A stretch of DNA of 64,000 nucleotides, from the NCBI RefSeq assembly GCF_000471905.2, contig NW_006494931.1, positions 5,355,193 through 5,419,192 of the forward strand, in the 5' to 3' direction. Shown here in pieces: positions 11,341 to 22,767 of the stretch. The DNA comes from Amborella trichopoda (taxonomy: Eukaryota > Streptophyta > Magnoliopsida > Amborellales > Amborellaceae). The notes beneath the pieces were generated by a model. It was not told the origin of the DNA, did no database searches, and saw nothing but the letters and a program-made list of their open reading frames with translations. Every line of letters starts with the position of its first letter. Position 1 is the first letter of the stretch. The position numbers and the translations under genes were made by a program.

Positions 11341-12050
11341 GTATGGTCCATCACTGCATGATGTAAAACTGCTTAGAGGGCTCTATGGTTGCAAGAATTA
11401 AAACTGCTAACCAACCTTGTTTTTCGAAATATCTTTCTCTTTTTAAAATTTTCACTATATGTCTTGTGTTTACCAAAACATTTAATTTCTTTTTTAAAAT
11501 CGTAACCTATCCTTGCTCCGGTTCTATTTCAAATCTCCCCTTACTTTCAAAAATTTTAAAAACGTCATAAAAAAATAAAGGAGCTTAGACACCCGTATAT
11601 GATGATTACCGCATTGCCGCTATTGCTGCGTTGTTGCCTCGTCTATCACTTCGGATTCGGCCAGACAAGTCTTTTCCTATGGAAAGCCTTTTCCTATAAA
11701 TAGCCTTAAGAAACCCTAAGGAGATCAAAGAAAGTGCTAGGGTTAAAAATTCAAACTACAAAACCCCTGAAGTTAAGTGGTGTGGTTAGAAAGTCTAATT
11801 TGAGTTTCAAGCTTGTGTAACTCACCGACATCTCACGCCGAAAACCTTAGGAGAAAAAATGCCCTAGGTGGGTGAGCTCAGTGAGCGTAATGACTTGGAG
11901 AGATAGTTGGTGTGCCCCCTGACCATGTGACCTCAGGAAGAAATTTAAAATGTCTGCTTTATCTTTGACGTTGACCTGTCCCTCGAAGGACAGGGAACGC
12001 TAAAGTATCTACTTCTTAGCCACTCACCTATCCAGCGAAGGGCAGGGAGT

Positions 12051-12066
12051 GCCAAAGAGGGGCAAC
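12051..12066 (+). other. Polypurine tract of RE-A
   Basis: GCCAAAGAGGGGCAAC lies directly before the TGTAGACACC start of the 3' LTR. RE-C (29314-29328) and RE-E (56318-56332) have the same purine-rich sequence on the other strand. It primes plus-strand synthesis. Confidence 0.85.
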
Positions 12067-13283
12067 TGTAGACACCCCATTTTAAATCTAGCAAATTCTA
12101 TGGTTTTTTGAACCCTTAAGATCACATTATCCTAGTGGACCCAATTTAATTACCCCAAAACTATCCAAATCTTATCCTAATTTGAAGTAGAGCTCAAGAG
12201 CTTTCGAACGGTCTAAGAATTGTCTAAATTTGACATATGGATAAAAAGATATAACAAATAACAATTTAGTCCCTGTGAGACCCAACTGTCGGGCCGCAGG
12301 CTTGGCTATAACAGACCCTACAGGCCCAAACATGGGCTGATGATGTAGTCAATGCATCTGATGATGTAGTAAACGCGTTATTTAACTAGATAAGGCTAAA
12401 ACTTCAAGATAAATCCAAAAAATTCTGAAAAAACTCCAAAATATTTAGGAAAAATCACCAATTGAATATTATAAATACCCCCTCTTCCTAACCTAAAAAT
12501 AGAGAGAAAAAGAGACCAAAAAAACCTTAGAAATTCTTGAAATTGGGAAAATTACCTAAAAATACAAAAAACTAGAAAAACCCTTAGAAAATTCCTAAAA
12601 ATTTAGGAAAAATTCCAAAAATTCCCAAAGATTAGAGAAAATCTCAAAATTCACATTCAATCTCTGGAGATCACAAAATCCTTAGAAAACTAAGGAAATT
12701 CTCCTCCAGAACTGAGAGAAACACAGAGAAACAAATATAGATTGAAACCTTAGAGCTTTAGAAAGACAAAAACCCTAATCGCCTGAGATACTAACCCCCA
12801 AGCTTGAGAAAACCTGGACCTAGGGCACAAAAACCCTAAATAAAAACTAGACTTAGGGCACAACAACCCTAGATCTAATCTTTCTACACTAGAGATCTGC
12901 TGGTCAACATCCGAATCAGAGAGGCAAAGAGGGTCGGTTCTGATACGGGCAAGCCCTCGAAGGCTCAGGAACCCCGGGCCATCCGATTCAGTTTTGTATT
13001 GTTTCTTCTTCTCTCTTTTTTATTAGTTTATTGTTTTATTTCTGTTTTTATTTATTTTGATAGGTTAATTTTGTCTTGAAATTGTATTTTAATGCTTTGG
13101 ATCATGCTGGCTCTACCACAGATCTGATAGTAGACCTGCTCATTTCTGGGCAGATATAGCCTCAGATCTGAATTCGATCAGTCCACTTTTTCTATCACTT
13201 TATTTACATCTATTTTATTAGTTTAAGGTGTTAAATTTCGAGCGATCTTCATTGGAAGATCTATCAGATTTTCATTGTAAACA
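12067..13283 (+). repeat. 3' LTR of RE-A (complete, 1217 bp)
   Basis: It begins TGTAGACACC and ends TTGTAAACA. A TATA-like TATAAATA lies at 12470-12477, followed by a long A-rich stretch. A small direct repeat GATGATGTAGT occurs at about 12340 and 12360. The LTR is followed at once by RE-B gag sequence. Confidence 0.92.
12470..12477 (+). promoter_or_regulatory. TATA-like site in RE-A 3' LTR
   Basis: TATAAATA about 400 bp into the LTR, in a position fitting the U3 promoter. The 5' LTR copy has GATAAATA. Activity is inferred. Confidence 0.45.
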
Positions 13284-13781
13284 ACAACATCTCTGATAGG
13301 CAAACAACAACCATCATACAACCGAGTACCCCCAATTGTAAACCTTAACCGAGATGACTCTTGGACTAGACATCAGCACAAGGTTTATTCTTTTGATAAG
13401 GAATGGGATCCCGTGTTGCTCTGACTATTGCTGGAACATAACATGATTGAGCTACCCGAGATCAAGTTTCTTGATCAAGCTGGTCTCGATACGCACGTAA
13501 GATACTGTGCTTATCATCAAATGGTAAACCATTCCACAAAAGAATGCTACACACTTAAAGATCTCATCGAGGCTCTGATTCAAAAAGGTCAAATCAAGCT
13601 TGAAGAACTCAAGAAAGTATTCGGGGCAGTAGAAGCATCCCATACAATGACAATTCAACAGGAAGATGAGGCACCTAGCATCCTTCGCGCCTTGTTTGCC
13701 ATGATGCTTCAAGAAGGCCTCATCACGCCGAAACCAACAAGACAACCCAAGCACCGGACTCAGGGAGCCGAAGGCCTCTAG
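13284..13781 (+). pseudogene. gag: gag C-terminus of RE-B with zinc knuckle
   Basis: The open part (13428-13781) contains YCAYHQMVNHSTKECYTLKD, a C-x2-H-x4-H-x4-C knuckle of the kind that binds RNA in Tat-type nucleocapsids, followed by a Lys-rich helix. It ends in a segment with LFAMMLQEGLITPKP. The N-terminal part of gag is separated from it by the RE-A insertion. Confidence 0.8.
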
Positions 13782-14100
13782 TGTCCATATCATCAGATAT
13801 CGGTGACTTGAGTGAATGATCTGGCTTCCACGGGCTATTAGCGAAGAAAATGTAGAGAGAGCTATTAGCGAAGAAAAGTTGGTGATGTTCCAGATAGAGA
13901 TCCCCAAATCTCTCCTCCACTGGTATAAGAGGACCCCTTGAATCAAGACCCAGGAAATGATAATTCGGACCCTCTTGTAGCCCTATTTAAGGAGATGCTC
14001 CAACATGGACTCATCACTCCTAAGCCGAGAAGGCAGCTTGCCCAGGGACCGAGAATCATTGGTGCCCATACCATCAGATATGGGGCCATGAGCTGAACAA
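13689..14100 (+). repeat. ~290-bp imperfect tandem duplication in RE-B, with a nested 28-bp repeat
   Basis: 13689-13800 and 13980-14095 are two versions of the same sequence; they encode LFAMMLQEGLITPKP and LFKEMLQHGLITPKP, and both contain CATCAGATAT near their ends. Between them GCTATTAGCGAAGAAAA occurs twice, at 13833 and 13861. Confidence 0.75.
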
Positions 14101-15430
14101 ATGTTATGGGTTCGAAGATGTGGTTGTAAAAAAAATCCAGGTAGGTCACATTGCTTATGTTGAATGCCCACAAGTCGATACTTCCACCCAGGAGAGTGTC
14201 TCAGTACAAGACTCCCATGATGAAGCCTCTGGTCCCGCTGAGCCCTCTACTTCCCAACCATGGAAAGTCCATCATGAGGGGAACATGCTCAAGTCTTTAA
14301 ATCAAGAAGCGATTTATCAAGCTAGGGGCTGTTCACAAACCTAGTAAGACGGACCAAGAACCTCCAAAGACGCGATTAAAAGAAGACGAGGGCCAAGGGC
14401 TGCTCCACAGAAGAACAAGGTTCCTCAACCACCGGTTGAGCCAGAATTCCTCAGGCCTCTTCCTCCCTTGCCAACTTTAAAATACTTCATCCCCGTTGCC
14501 ACCGACCTCATCCCTTCATCTCATCAAGAGGATACCCCTGAGGCATCTCTTACTCGAGGCACGTCTAATGAGGGTGACAATGTTAAAAGCACTCCCCAAC
14601 GACTAAGCAAGGGAAAGACTTAAATCTGGTGATGACATAAAAAGCTGCCCAGATCGGTCCATGAGGGGAACGACCTTAAAAGTCCCTCACCTATTGACCC
14701 TTCTCCTTCTTCCTATTATTCTTCTTCTTCTTATCCTTCCTCTTCTATGTCTCCTATAGGTACTACCTTGAAATGTCCAGACTTTGAGGCTCTTGAGAAA
14801 GAGCTCGAAGGAACCAATATAAGTAGGAATCACTGGAGAAGACTGAAAAAGACATCAGCTCAGGCGGTTGGATTCTTAGCAGTTGCTAACGTCTTGGCGG
14901 ATCGAGCTAAGCCAGAGCCATCCTCTTCTCCAGGGAAGCACAAGAAGTCAAAGTCAAAGAAACCCTAGTGGCCTCCTGAGCCTGACTTTGAGCAGATACT
15001 GAGAGAATCAAGAGGGTAGAGCTTCTATTCTTAGGAGGCTTGCCACATGGTACAAGTCTATGAAGTATCAGCTAGCACGGGGCAAACACTGTAGACACCC
15101 GTGTAAAGACCAAGCGATTCATGTGAGGATGCCTCTGGCCCCGCAATCATTGAATCTCAACTACCCAGTAAATTTCAAATCAAACTCCTGTAGCCTGATA
15201 TGCCGTCCATATTTGAGGTCGACCCTTCTGTGCCCTAGTTAGAGAAAGGTGCAGTAATCATGACCTACGCTAGAGCTCTATTGGAAGCAGCGATGTCAGA
15301 ATCATGGTCCTCTGCACTTGAGGTTGATGAGAAAACCTCTAAAGCCAATGATGACAAGTTGTAAGAGGCCCTAGAAAAATGGGAAGAAGGTGGTCAAGCC
15401 AGCTCGAGGAGATACATCTAGGAGACGAAG
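13782..15430 (+). pseudogene. Unassigned linker of RE-B between gag and RT
   Basis: About 1.6 kb of decayed coding-like sequence. Short open pieces are 14120-14344 and 14747-14968; the latter is basic at its C-terminus (HKKSKSKKP). A Ser-encoding TCT/TTC-rich stretch lies at 14700-14750. I looked for the DTG/DSG/DNG active site of an aspartic protease and did not find it, so the protease is either lost or too degraded to see. No function is assigned. Confidence 0.5.
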
Positions 15431-16320
15431 CCGACCCCAGGCCCGCTTTCATCTCAGTGAATATGTCTTCAGAGGAGAAAGAAAATTTCACCACCTTCTT
15501 GCGAGCAAACCAAGACATATTTGCCTGACATTACCATGAGATGCATGGTTTAGACCCTCAAGTCATGATTCACCGTCTTAGCATCGATCCAACTATCAAA
15601 CCTGTCAAGCAGAAATCAAGGAGGTTCAGGCCTGACCTCGAAATGCAGATAGATGCCGAGGTGACCAAACTCAGACAAGCAGGCTTCATTGGCGAAGTCA
15701 AGTAACTAAAGTGGCTGGCAAATGTTGTTCCAGTCAAGAAGAAGAAGGACCAAATCAGGGTTTGCATCGACTTCCACGACCTGAATACTGCCTGCTCAAA
15801 GGATGACTTCCTGTTGCCGTTCAAGGAGATGCTCATTGATTTTATAGCTCACTATCAGATCTTCTCCTTCATGGATGGATACTTTAGGTATAATCATATA
15901 CGGATGGCACCAGAAGATGAGGAAGCCACCGCTTTCTTGACTCCAAAAGGGGTCTTTTGCTACACAATGATGCCTTTTGGATTGAAGAATGCTGGTGCCA
16001 CATATCAGAGAGCGATGACAAGCATCTTCAAGGATATGATGCACAAGGGGGTCGATTGTTATGTAGATGACTTGGTGGTAAATTCCAAAGAGAAATACGC
16101 TCATGGGTGAGACCTTGAAAAGGTGTTTGAGCACTTACGCCTCCATCAGCTTAAAATGAACCCACTGAAATGCGATTTTGTCATGCGTTCAATAAATTTA
16201 TTAGGGTTCATCGTTAGACACCAAGGGCTGGAAGTTGAGCCAGTCAAGATCAAGGTAATCCAAGAAATGCTGTCACCAATTACACTACGAGAATTGTGCT
16301 CTCTTTAAGGGAAGTTGGCG
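15431..16320 (+). pseudogene. Reverse transcriptase of RE-B
   Basis: The N-terminal part (15460-15800) shows a LDPQVMIHRLSIDP-like block, VTKLRQAGFI and VCIDFHDLNTACSKDDF. The open part 15814-16110 continues with FSFMDGYFRYNHIRMAPEDE, MPFGLKNAGATYQRAM and an intact YVDD box at 16060-16071. Stops occur near 15703 and 16110. The region 16123-16308 is the thumb, with HQLKMNPLKCDFV and GFIVRHQGLEV. The catalytic centre is intact at residue level. Confidence 0.92.
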
Positions 16321-16920
16321 TACATCCGTAAGTTCATCTCAAACCTCTCAGGTGGCTGTAAACCCCTTACGCACCTGTTAAAGAAAGATACCCCATTCAT
16401 CTGGGATGAATCATGTCAGGAAGCCCTTGATGACATCAAGCACTATTTGATCAACCCTTTAGCGCTCTCTACGCTGGTATTATGAAGACCTCTCATCCAG
16501 TAAGTGATTGCTCTGGACTAGTCACTCCGAGCATTGTTGGCACAGAATAATGACGAAGGGAAAGAAACCGCATTGTACTATCTCACCCGCAGGATGCAAG
16601 GGGCTGAAAAGAATTATCCCCCTATAGAGAAGATGTGCTTGACTCTAATCTTCGCAGTACACAAGCTCCGCCACTACTTGCTCGATCATGAAGTAAAACT
16701 TATATTAAAGGCAGGTCCTATAAAGTTTCTCATGACATACCCATGCCTGTCAGGAAGTCTGACTAAGTGGGCCTTATTACTGATGAAATTTGACATCACA
16801 TATGTCCCACAAAAGGCCCTCAAGGGCCAAGCTTTGACTAATTTTCTCACAGCACACCCCGTGCCGGCAGAATCCCCTTTATCAAGTGACCTTCTTGATG
16901 AAGAAGTATTATGTGCAGAA
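16321..16920 (+). pseudogene. RNase H (gypsy type) of RE-B
   Basis: The first strand is damaged near 16480-16530. From 16534 a long open stretch shows TALYYLTRRMQGAEKNYPPIEKM with the usual Glu and CLTLIFAVHKLRHYLLDHEV. LTKWALLLMKFDITYVPQKA with ALTNFLTAHP follows as the connection to the second RNase H. Confidence 0.85.
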
Positions 16921-17335
16921 CTTGCTCATGCATGGGAGATGTACTGTGACGGAGCCTTCCAATCTGATCGAGGAGGTACCATAGTGGTATTTATGACTCT
17001 GAAAGGAGGGGTACTGCCTCTTTCTTTCTCTCTCATTGAAGTCAAATCCCATACCAAGGCAGAATATTAGGCTCTTATAATTGGGTTGGAGATAGCCTTC
17101 GATCTAGATTTGGAGCAGCTCAAGATCTATGACAACTCTGAGTTGGTTATTCGACACCTTAAGGGAATATATGACATGAGAAAAGACACTTGCAAGCCTT
17201 ATCACGATACTGTAAATTTATATATGGCTCAGCTTGAGGATGTTTCTCTAAGTCACATCCCCAGGACTATAAACTCGTAGCCTGATGCACTCGCAAAGCT
17301 CGACGCTACAATTCAACTGACTTCACCAGGGCCTA
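16921..17335 (+). pseudogene. Second (archaeal-type) RNase H of RE-B
   Basis: EMYCDGAFQSDRGG (about 16938-16980) carries the first catalytic Asp. The middle Glu sits near 17065 in the HTKAEY block, followed at once by a TAG where most relatives have EYEAL. LKIYDNSELVIRHLKG (about 17119-17165) has the third acidic position. The His/Asp end lies around 17265-17300 after another stop. Confidence 0.8.
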
Positions 17336-18812
17336 CGCCTGTTTGGGTTGCAGAGTGGAGACGCATTGAACTGAGAACAGAAGTAGATGCATATTGCAAG
17401 AGAATTCTCTTTCTTGAGTGTCCACCTTATCCATTTGGAGCCCTTCTATCAGCCAAAGAAGTTATTAAGATTGAACACGAAATGGAACGGAGTCAAGGAG
17501 CTAAGGTTAAAAAATGGGAATCAAAATTCTTTGACCCAATATGCGTGGGAGTCGAGCAGATAGAAGATTGGAGAGAGCCCATCATTAATTTTATAAAACA
17601 TGGTAGACTCCCGAAAGATCGTGCCGAGCACAACAGCATGTGTCGAATGTCTACCAAGTATACCCTCCTTGATGGAGATGCTCTCTTCAGACGGTCACTT
17701 GACGGTATTCATCTTAGATGTGTGGACGCGCAAGAAGCAAACAAGGTGCTGGAAGAAGTACACTCAGGCATCTGTGGACTACACCAGTCTAACCCTAAGC
17801 TTTATGAATGAATACACAGATTGGGGTACTATTGGCCTTCGATGATTACTGACTCCTTAAACTATACCAAGAAGTGCCAAATACACTCCAGCCTTGTTCA
17901 TCAGCCTCCAGAGGCCTTGCTCCCTACAGTGGCATCATGGCCCTTCTCACAATGGGGTATGGATATTGTAGAGCCTATTGACCCTCCTTCGGCAATGGGT
18001 CATGTCTTTATTCTAGTTGCAACAAATTACTTCCCCAAGTGGGCTGAAGCGGTCCCCCTTAAGCAAGTTCTTGGGATCATAGTGGCTAATTTCATCCGAC
18101 ATCACATCATATACCGGTTCGGAGTGCCTGATCAGATTATATCTAACAACGACCCTCAGTTCAGAAGTCATCACATCGATCGCTTGGTTAACCAGTTTGG
18201 TTTCAAGTGGCAGTACTCAACTATGTACCATCCTCAGGCCAACGGATTAGCTGAGGCTTTCAATAAGACCCTGTGCAATGTTTTAAGGAAATCTGTATCG
18301 AAGACGAAGACGAACTAGCATGAGAAAATTCTTGAAGTGCTGTGGGCCTATCGCAATACCACAAGAAGTGTTGCTGATTCCACTCCTTATTCATTGGTCT
18401 ATGGAGGTGAGGTAGTCTTCCCCCTCGAGATTCAACTACCCTCTTTACGGGTTGCCATACATCAAGGACTGACTGAAGATGAGAGAGTCAAGCTTCGCTA
18501 TCAAGAATTGGATGCACTTGATGAAAAGAGATTGTAAGCCCAACAGAATCTTGAGCACAATCAGGGAAGAATGAAGAGAGCCTTTGCCAAGTCAGTCAAG
18601 GTTCGCTTATTCACCTTGGATATTTGGTTCTAGCAGTCAAAAGGCCGATTGTTATGCATGGACGACGCAAAGGGAAGTTTGAACCCAAGTGGGAAGGTCC
18701 CTTTATAGTAAAAAAGGTCTCACCAAATGGAACTTGCATACTAGCACATCGTGATGGAGAGGAGGCAATGCCCCCTATCAATGGGCAATACCTAAAGAAA
18801 TATTACCAATGA
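17336..18812 (+). pseudogene. Integrase of RE-B, second catalytic Asp replaced by Asn
   Basis: The N-terminal zinc domain shows HSGICGLH (about 17762) and KKCQIH (about 17870), where the second Cys of the CxxC pair is missing. The core shows WGMDIVEP (about 17953), FGVPDQIISNNDPQF (18118-18162) and PQANGLAEAFNKT (about 18232-18270). In most relatives the middle motif is SDN or TDN; here codon 18145-18147 is AAC, giving Asn in place of the second Asp. Stops occur near 17809, 18316 and 18535. The C-terminal domain has FEPKWEGPFIVKKV and ends LKKYYQ with TGA at 18810-18812. Confidence 0.88.
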
Positions 18813-19620
18813 TGAATAATAAAAAAGACTCAATGCACAAACAACAAAGAGTTAAAAAAAGAAGACAGTAAAAAGAAGACAAGCAAGACCGCTCAAACAA
18901 GGTTTAATTCTTTTTATTGCATTAAAAGGAGTTACAAGCTAAAAAAAAGGCCCATTATTAGGGAGGTTACAAATCTATCATGCAATATTACTCTCACGAA
19001 GGGAACAACTACGGTGGAATGTCGCTCTTGCATTTGAGGAAAAGAGAACGACTGCCCCCAGCATTTCTCTTGCATCTGAGGAGAGGATGGTTATAGGCCA
19101 AAAATTGCTCTCATATGAGAAGCGTTCTCTTTCATCTGAGGAGAGGACGGTTACAAGCCAAAAATTTCTCTCGCCATCAGAAGCGTCGCTCGTGCATCTG
19201 AGGAGAAAAGGACAGTTACTGGCTAAAAGTGACTCTCACAATAGAAGAAGGTGGAAGCTCTTTGATGGGGTCTACCAGACACACAAAACAGACTTTTCTG
19301 GTAAGGAACTAACCTATGATGGAGAGCATACCCTGTTCACAGTGAGGGCCCTTCCACAGAACATGGACTTCACTGTTGTGCTGAAGGACTTGGCTACCAA
19401 CATGCATCATAAGCCCGACCTTACCATTGGCCATCACCCTGTGCCTACCCAAGTCATCATTGTGTGTGACAATCTCTGCACGCATCTCTTCGCCTAGCAT
19501 AACTATAGTCGGAAGCGACTTACTGCCGTTCATGAAAGGATTGTCAAGTGAATAGCCATGCACGTGATCAATGCTGTATGCATGTCGCTGTCCATTCATG
19601 ACTGAGGCATCGATAAGTGC
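18813..19620 (+). other. Non-coding region after RE-B integrase with ~58-bp tandem repeat
   Basis: 18813-19010 is A-rich without a visible gene. At 19020-19240 a unit of about 58-60 bp is repeated roughly four times, each with a GCATCTGAGGAGA-like core followed by GGTTA and a GGCCAAAAATT-like stretch. The ORF 19087-19497 that runs through the array has no recognisable domain, and I do not call it a gene. Confidence 0.6.
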
Positions 19621-19760
19621 CACGTGAGGCTAGCGCCACTTGTGGCTCTAAAGCCTAACACCGGTTGTGCTTCTAGAGGGCTAACGCCGGCTGTGACTTA
19701 GAGGGGTAATGCCGATTGTGTTGAATAAAGTGGTAACGCCGGCTGTGTTCACTGTTGCCG
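19620..19760 (+). repeat. ~30-bp minisatellite (CGCCGGCTGTG units)
   Basis: Five imperfect units of roughly 27-35 bp share GGCTAACGCCGGCTGTG followed by an AGAGG- or AAGTGG-like spacer. Related CGCTGCTTGCAACC words occur at 20660-20700. Confidence 0.7.
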
Positions 19761-21290
19761 CACGTGTTTGCTCATGATGGTGACCTTTCACTTTCTCGTG
19801 ACCCTTTGTCTTCCCAGTGATTGTGCACTTTCCCGAGACTCCTCATTTCTTGTGACGAATCGAATCCCCGGAAACCTTTCATCTCCCTGAGATTTTTTGA
19901 TTGCCTGCTGCTGTTCACTTTCCCTTTGACCTTTGGTTGCTCACCTAGAAACCATCTCCCCGCTTGCTGGAAAGCAACTGTGACACCTTTTCCACTACTT
20001 CCTGACGTAGGAAAACACATTCGCTCATTGCTGCTACTATCCCACTACTCCCCGGTGATGAAAAACCATCGGGAACCACCGAAAGTTCATGGAAATGTCC
20101 AGTGGCCCTCTTGCCTCTTTCCTCACCACTCCAATGATTGAGAACCTCTGCTGGATACCTCTGCAACCCACCGGCGTCCTTCCTTCTTCACTTGAACCTT
20201 CTATTCCTCAGTGAAAACCTCGATGCTCCCCGACAAACTCTTGCGGACACCTTGTTGAAGCTTTTAAACTTGCCTGAATACCTGTGCGCTTGCTAGAAGT
20301 TCTCTTTGGAAGTCTCTTCTCTCTCACTGTTAAACTCTCATTATTTTACCTTCTGTAAAACAGTAAAAATGGGGTCTTCCCCCCCTTATATAGAAGACAG
20401 CTTCACCAAGATACCCCTCACAAAGCGAGAATACCAGACAGGTCCTTGAGCACCAACCTTCAGATGCGCTGGACCGGGTCGGGCTCAGACCCGAGGCCCG
20501 AATACAGCCATCATTCCCTATGCAACACCGAGCATCATCTTTCAGAATGACAGGATCGAGTCGGGCCTAGACTCGACGTCCAAACACAGGCTAAGGCCGG
20601 TTACGTTTTGTATCGCAGTATGCAATGTTGGCTGTGTTTTGTACCACCATCTGTGACTAACGCTGCTTGCAACCAACGCTGCTTGCAACCGACACTGCAC
20701 GGGCCAATACTATTTCCGCCCGTGACCATTCCCGTGCATGCCAGTGCCGCTCGTGCTAGCGCTATGTGTGCCAATGATTATTACCGCGTATGTTGCTGCT
20801 ATCCATGGCTAGCTCCGTGCTTGTTTGAACTTGATCATCACTGTGAGTATTTTACCACTATCCCTTGTGGAGTTGCATCAAAGCCGTAACCTCTGTCATC
20901 CCGAATGGATTTGCATCTAGGTCGCTCCACCTAGGTCATGACTGGTCATCCCTAATGGAGTCAAGAGCAGGCCATTGAGCCTCATCCCCAATAGAAACTA
21001 CACCCGTACTGCAGCCCATTGATCCACAACAGAGGTAAGGCCTTGCTTACCCCTTCAATCCCCTGTGGGTCAGTCGCGTACCAAACCACATATCCTCAGG
21101 AGTCGGGTTACCTTCCATGAGCTTATTCCCCATGGAGTCTCATTTTTTCACCAGGGAGTCATACTTGTCCCCTAATCCCCAGTGAAGTCTGCTTCTCCAT
21201 CTAAACGCCTGCTGTCCTTAATCATTTTATCCCCAAGGAGTCAGATTGCTATCCACAAACCTATCCCCACATAAAGCTTCACCTACCTGG
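19761..21290. other. Unassigned non-coding sequence, possible LTR or 3' region of RE-B
   Basis: No supported gene. CCCCCCTTATATAGAAGAC at 20379-20397 looks like a plant TATA region (TTATATAG), which would suit a promoter inside an LTR. 20460-20600 carries two related GGGTCGGGC-type segments, and 20880-21290 repeats the phrase CCCCAANGGAGTC several times. I did not find a matching copy elsewhere in the window that would prove an LTR. Confidence 0.4.
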
Positions 21291-21520
21291 CGACCCACAC
21301 AATGGTTCGTGCTGCATGACCTTAAACTACATAGTCTTGGTCCATGCTCCATGACCTTAAACTGCACAGTCTTGGTCCGTGCCGCATGACCTTAAACTGC
21401 ACAACCACGGTCTAGATGCATGACCCTAAATTCTATGTTCCAAACTATATGACCTTAAACTGTAGCGGAGGTCTAGTTGCACGACCTTAAACTGCATGGT
21501 CCTAGTTGCATGACTTTGAA
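21291..21520 (+). repeat. ~35-bp tandem array, left part
   Basis: Units of about 35 bp share GCATGACCTTAAACTGCA and a GGTCCGTGC- or GGTCTAG-like linker. The array is interrupted at 21520 by a ~1.5-kb insertion and resumes at 22997. Confidence 0.85.
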
Positions 21521-22018
21521 CCAGTCGTTTAAAAAAAGGATCGGTGGCCCGGATCGGGCACCCCAAAAACCCATCCGGATCGGTGATCCGGATTAGGAAT
21601 CAACCGAATCGGTTGGATTAAGCTTGAAAAAAATCTAAAAAAATTATTAAAATTCATTATAAATGTTGTTTTTTAGAAATCCAATAAGAAATCAGGGTAC
21701 TACATTATTAATTTTCAATTTTTCATTAATATGTGAATATTGAGATGTTTTTTCTCTGCATGAACTTATTTTAACTATTAAATTTACATCACACAAAAGA
21801 AAAATCATAGAATTATCATGGATGAAATATATAATCATAGATGGATTATAATAAAGAATGGTTTTAATCGATAAAAAATGGCCACCAAAATCTCGAATTG
21901 GTGGAGAACATTATATATTGAAATTGAACTTGTTGGTTTACACTTTATAATTTTTTTATTATACAATTAATAACAAATCCAACCTCTTATTTTTTTACAA
22001 TAAATATTTGTTGTAGTA

Positions 22019-22440
22019 CATTTGATCTTTTTTTTTTTGACAAAAACCTTTTATTTCTTATGACAATAACTTTTTATTTAATTTTTTACAAGAAATGCTT
22101 GTCGTATTACTTTTTTTTAGCAAGAACCTTTTTTTTTTTTTTACAAGGAATACTTGTTGTATAACCTTTTTTTCTTTTTTTTTTCCAGGAACCTTATATT
22201 TTTTTACAATAAACTTTTATTTTTTGACAAGAAAAAGAATTTTGTTGTATTACCTTTTTTTTTTTTTTACAAGAACCTTATAATTTTTTTACAATAAGCT
22301 TTTATTTTTTGACAAGAAATTTTTTTTTTGTTGTATTACCTTCTTTTTTTCTGACAAGAACCTTATATTTTTTTTAACAAAAAATATATTTTTTATAAAA
22401 AACTTTTATTTTTTTTGTAAAAAGAAAAAAATTAATTTGT
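22019..22440 (+). repeat. T-rich degenerate tandem tract
   Basis: Repeated TTTTTTTACAAGAACCTTAT-like units of 40-60 bp with long T runs fill this part of the hAT-like insertion. ORFs in it are low-complexity artefacts. Confidence 0.7.
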
Positions 22441-22449
22441 TTGTGAAGG

Positions 22450-22520
22450 AATGATGGCACGTGGTCAGGAATTGATCCCGCAACATCCAGCGCACAAAGC
22501 AATGCTCTAACCACCACATC
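22450..22520 (-). pseudogene. tRNA-like segment in the hAT-like insertion
   Basis: Read on the minus strand, TGGTGGTTAGAGC (22504-22516) resembles an A box and GGGATCAATTCCT (22467-22479) resembles a B box, at about tRNA spacing. The acceptor arms do not pair well and no SINE tail is obvious. It may be a tRNA pseudogene or the head of a short interspersed element. Confidence 0.4.
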
Positions 22521-22767
22521 AAATGTTAAGTTGTGATACAAAGAGGTCACTCAATAATTATATCCTATTTCTTTCTGAGCTATTACCTTAGCGCAATTGT
22601 CCTACATCAAACCCACAAAACAAATTTGGTAAGCATAAATAGTCTTCTGCTACCAAAGCTAGTCGCTCGCAAAACGCACGTAGCAGTGTGGATTTGTGAT
22701 GGAGCACGTGTTTTTGACAATGGGTGCCCATTGTAACTAAAAAATTTACAAAAATGCCCCTTGTGAC

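Larger units (their letters stand above)
9474..12066 (+). other. 3' noncoding region of RE-A
   Basis: About 2.6 kb lies between the integrase stop and the 3' LTR. The first part (9474-10310) includes a poly(A) run near 9561-9581 and matches, inverted, RE-C 33730-34580 and parts of RE-E 57100-57400. Next is a tandem array (10340-11340). The last part (11340-12050) matches RE-C 29315-30030 and RE-E 56318-57020. Hypervariable, repeat-bearing 3' regions are known in Tat/Ogre elements. No coding sequence is visible here, unlike RE-C, which has an extra antisense gene. Confidence 0.75.
1..13283 (+). mobile_element. RE-A: Tat-type Ty3/gypsy LTR retrotransposon, 5' end cut by window
   Basis: The first 898 bases are repeated in direct orientation at 12386-13283, and both copies end in GTAAACA. 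Between them, in order, are a primer-binding site, gag, a protease with DNGAS, RT, RNase H, a second archaeal-type RNase H, integrase, a 3' noncoding region with a tandem array, and a polypurine tract just before the 3' LTR. Integrase after RT is the Ty3/gypsy order, and the second RNase H is the mark of the Tat lineage. All ORFs carry stops and frameshifts and the two LTRs differ at many positions by eye, so the insertion is old. On its right side it interrupts the gag of RE-B. The left edge is outside the window, so the target-site duplication cannot be checked. Confidence 0.9.
13284..18812 (+). mobile_element. RE-B: second Tat-type element, 3' half of coding region
   Basis: The sequence starts inside gag at the RE-A insertion point and continues through RT, RNase H, aRNH and integrase on the same strand. 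Its proteins are clearly different from those of RE-A and RE-C (for example EMYCDGAF in place of WELCFDGA), so it is another family in the same lineage. The 5' LTR and most of gag must lie left of the window beyond RE-A. I could not locate its 3' LTR with confidence. Confidence 0.85.

Noticed and set aside
13452-13946. 164-codon minus-strand ORF
   Set aside because: It is the reverse of the RE-B gag tail, which has a clear zinc knuckle on the plus strand.
19087-19497. 136-codon ORF after RE-B
   Set aside because: Its first half is the 58-bp tandem repeat and the rest has no recognisable domain.
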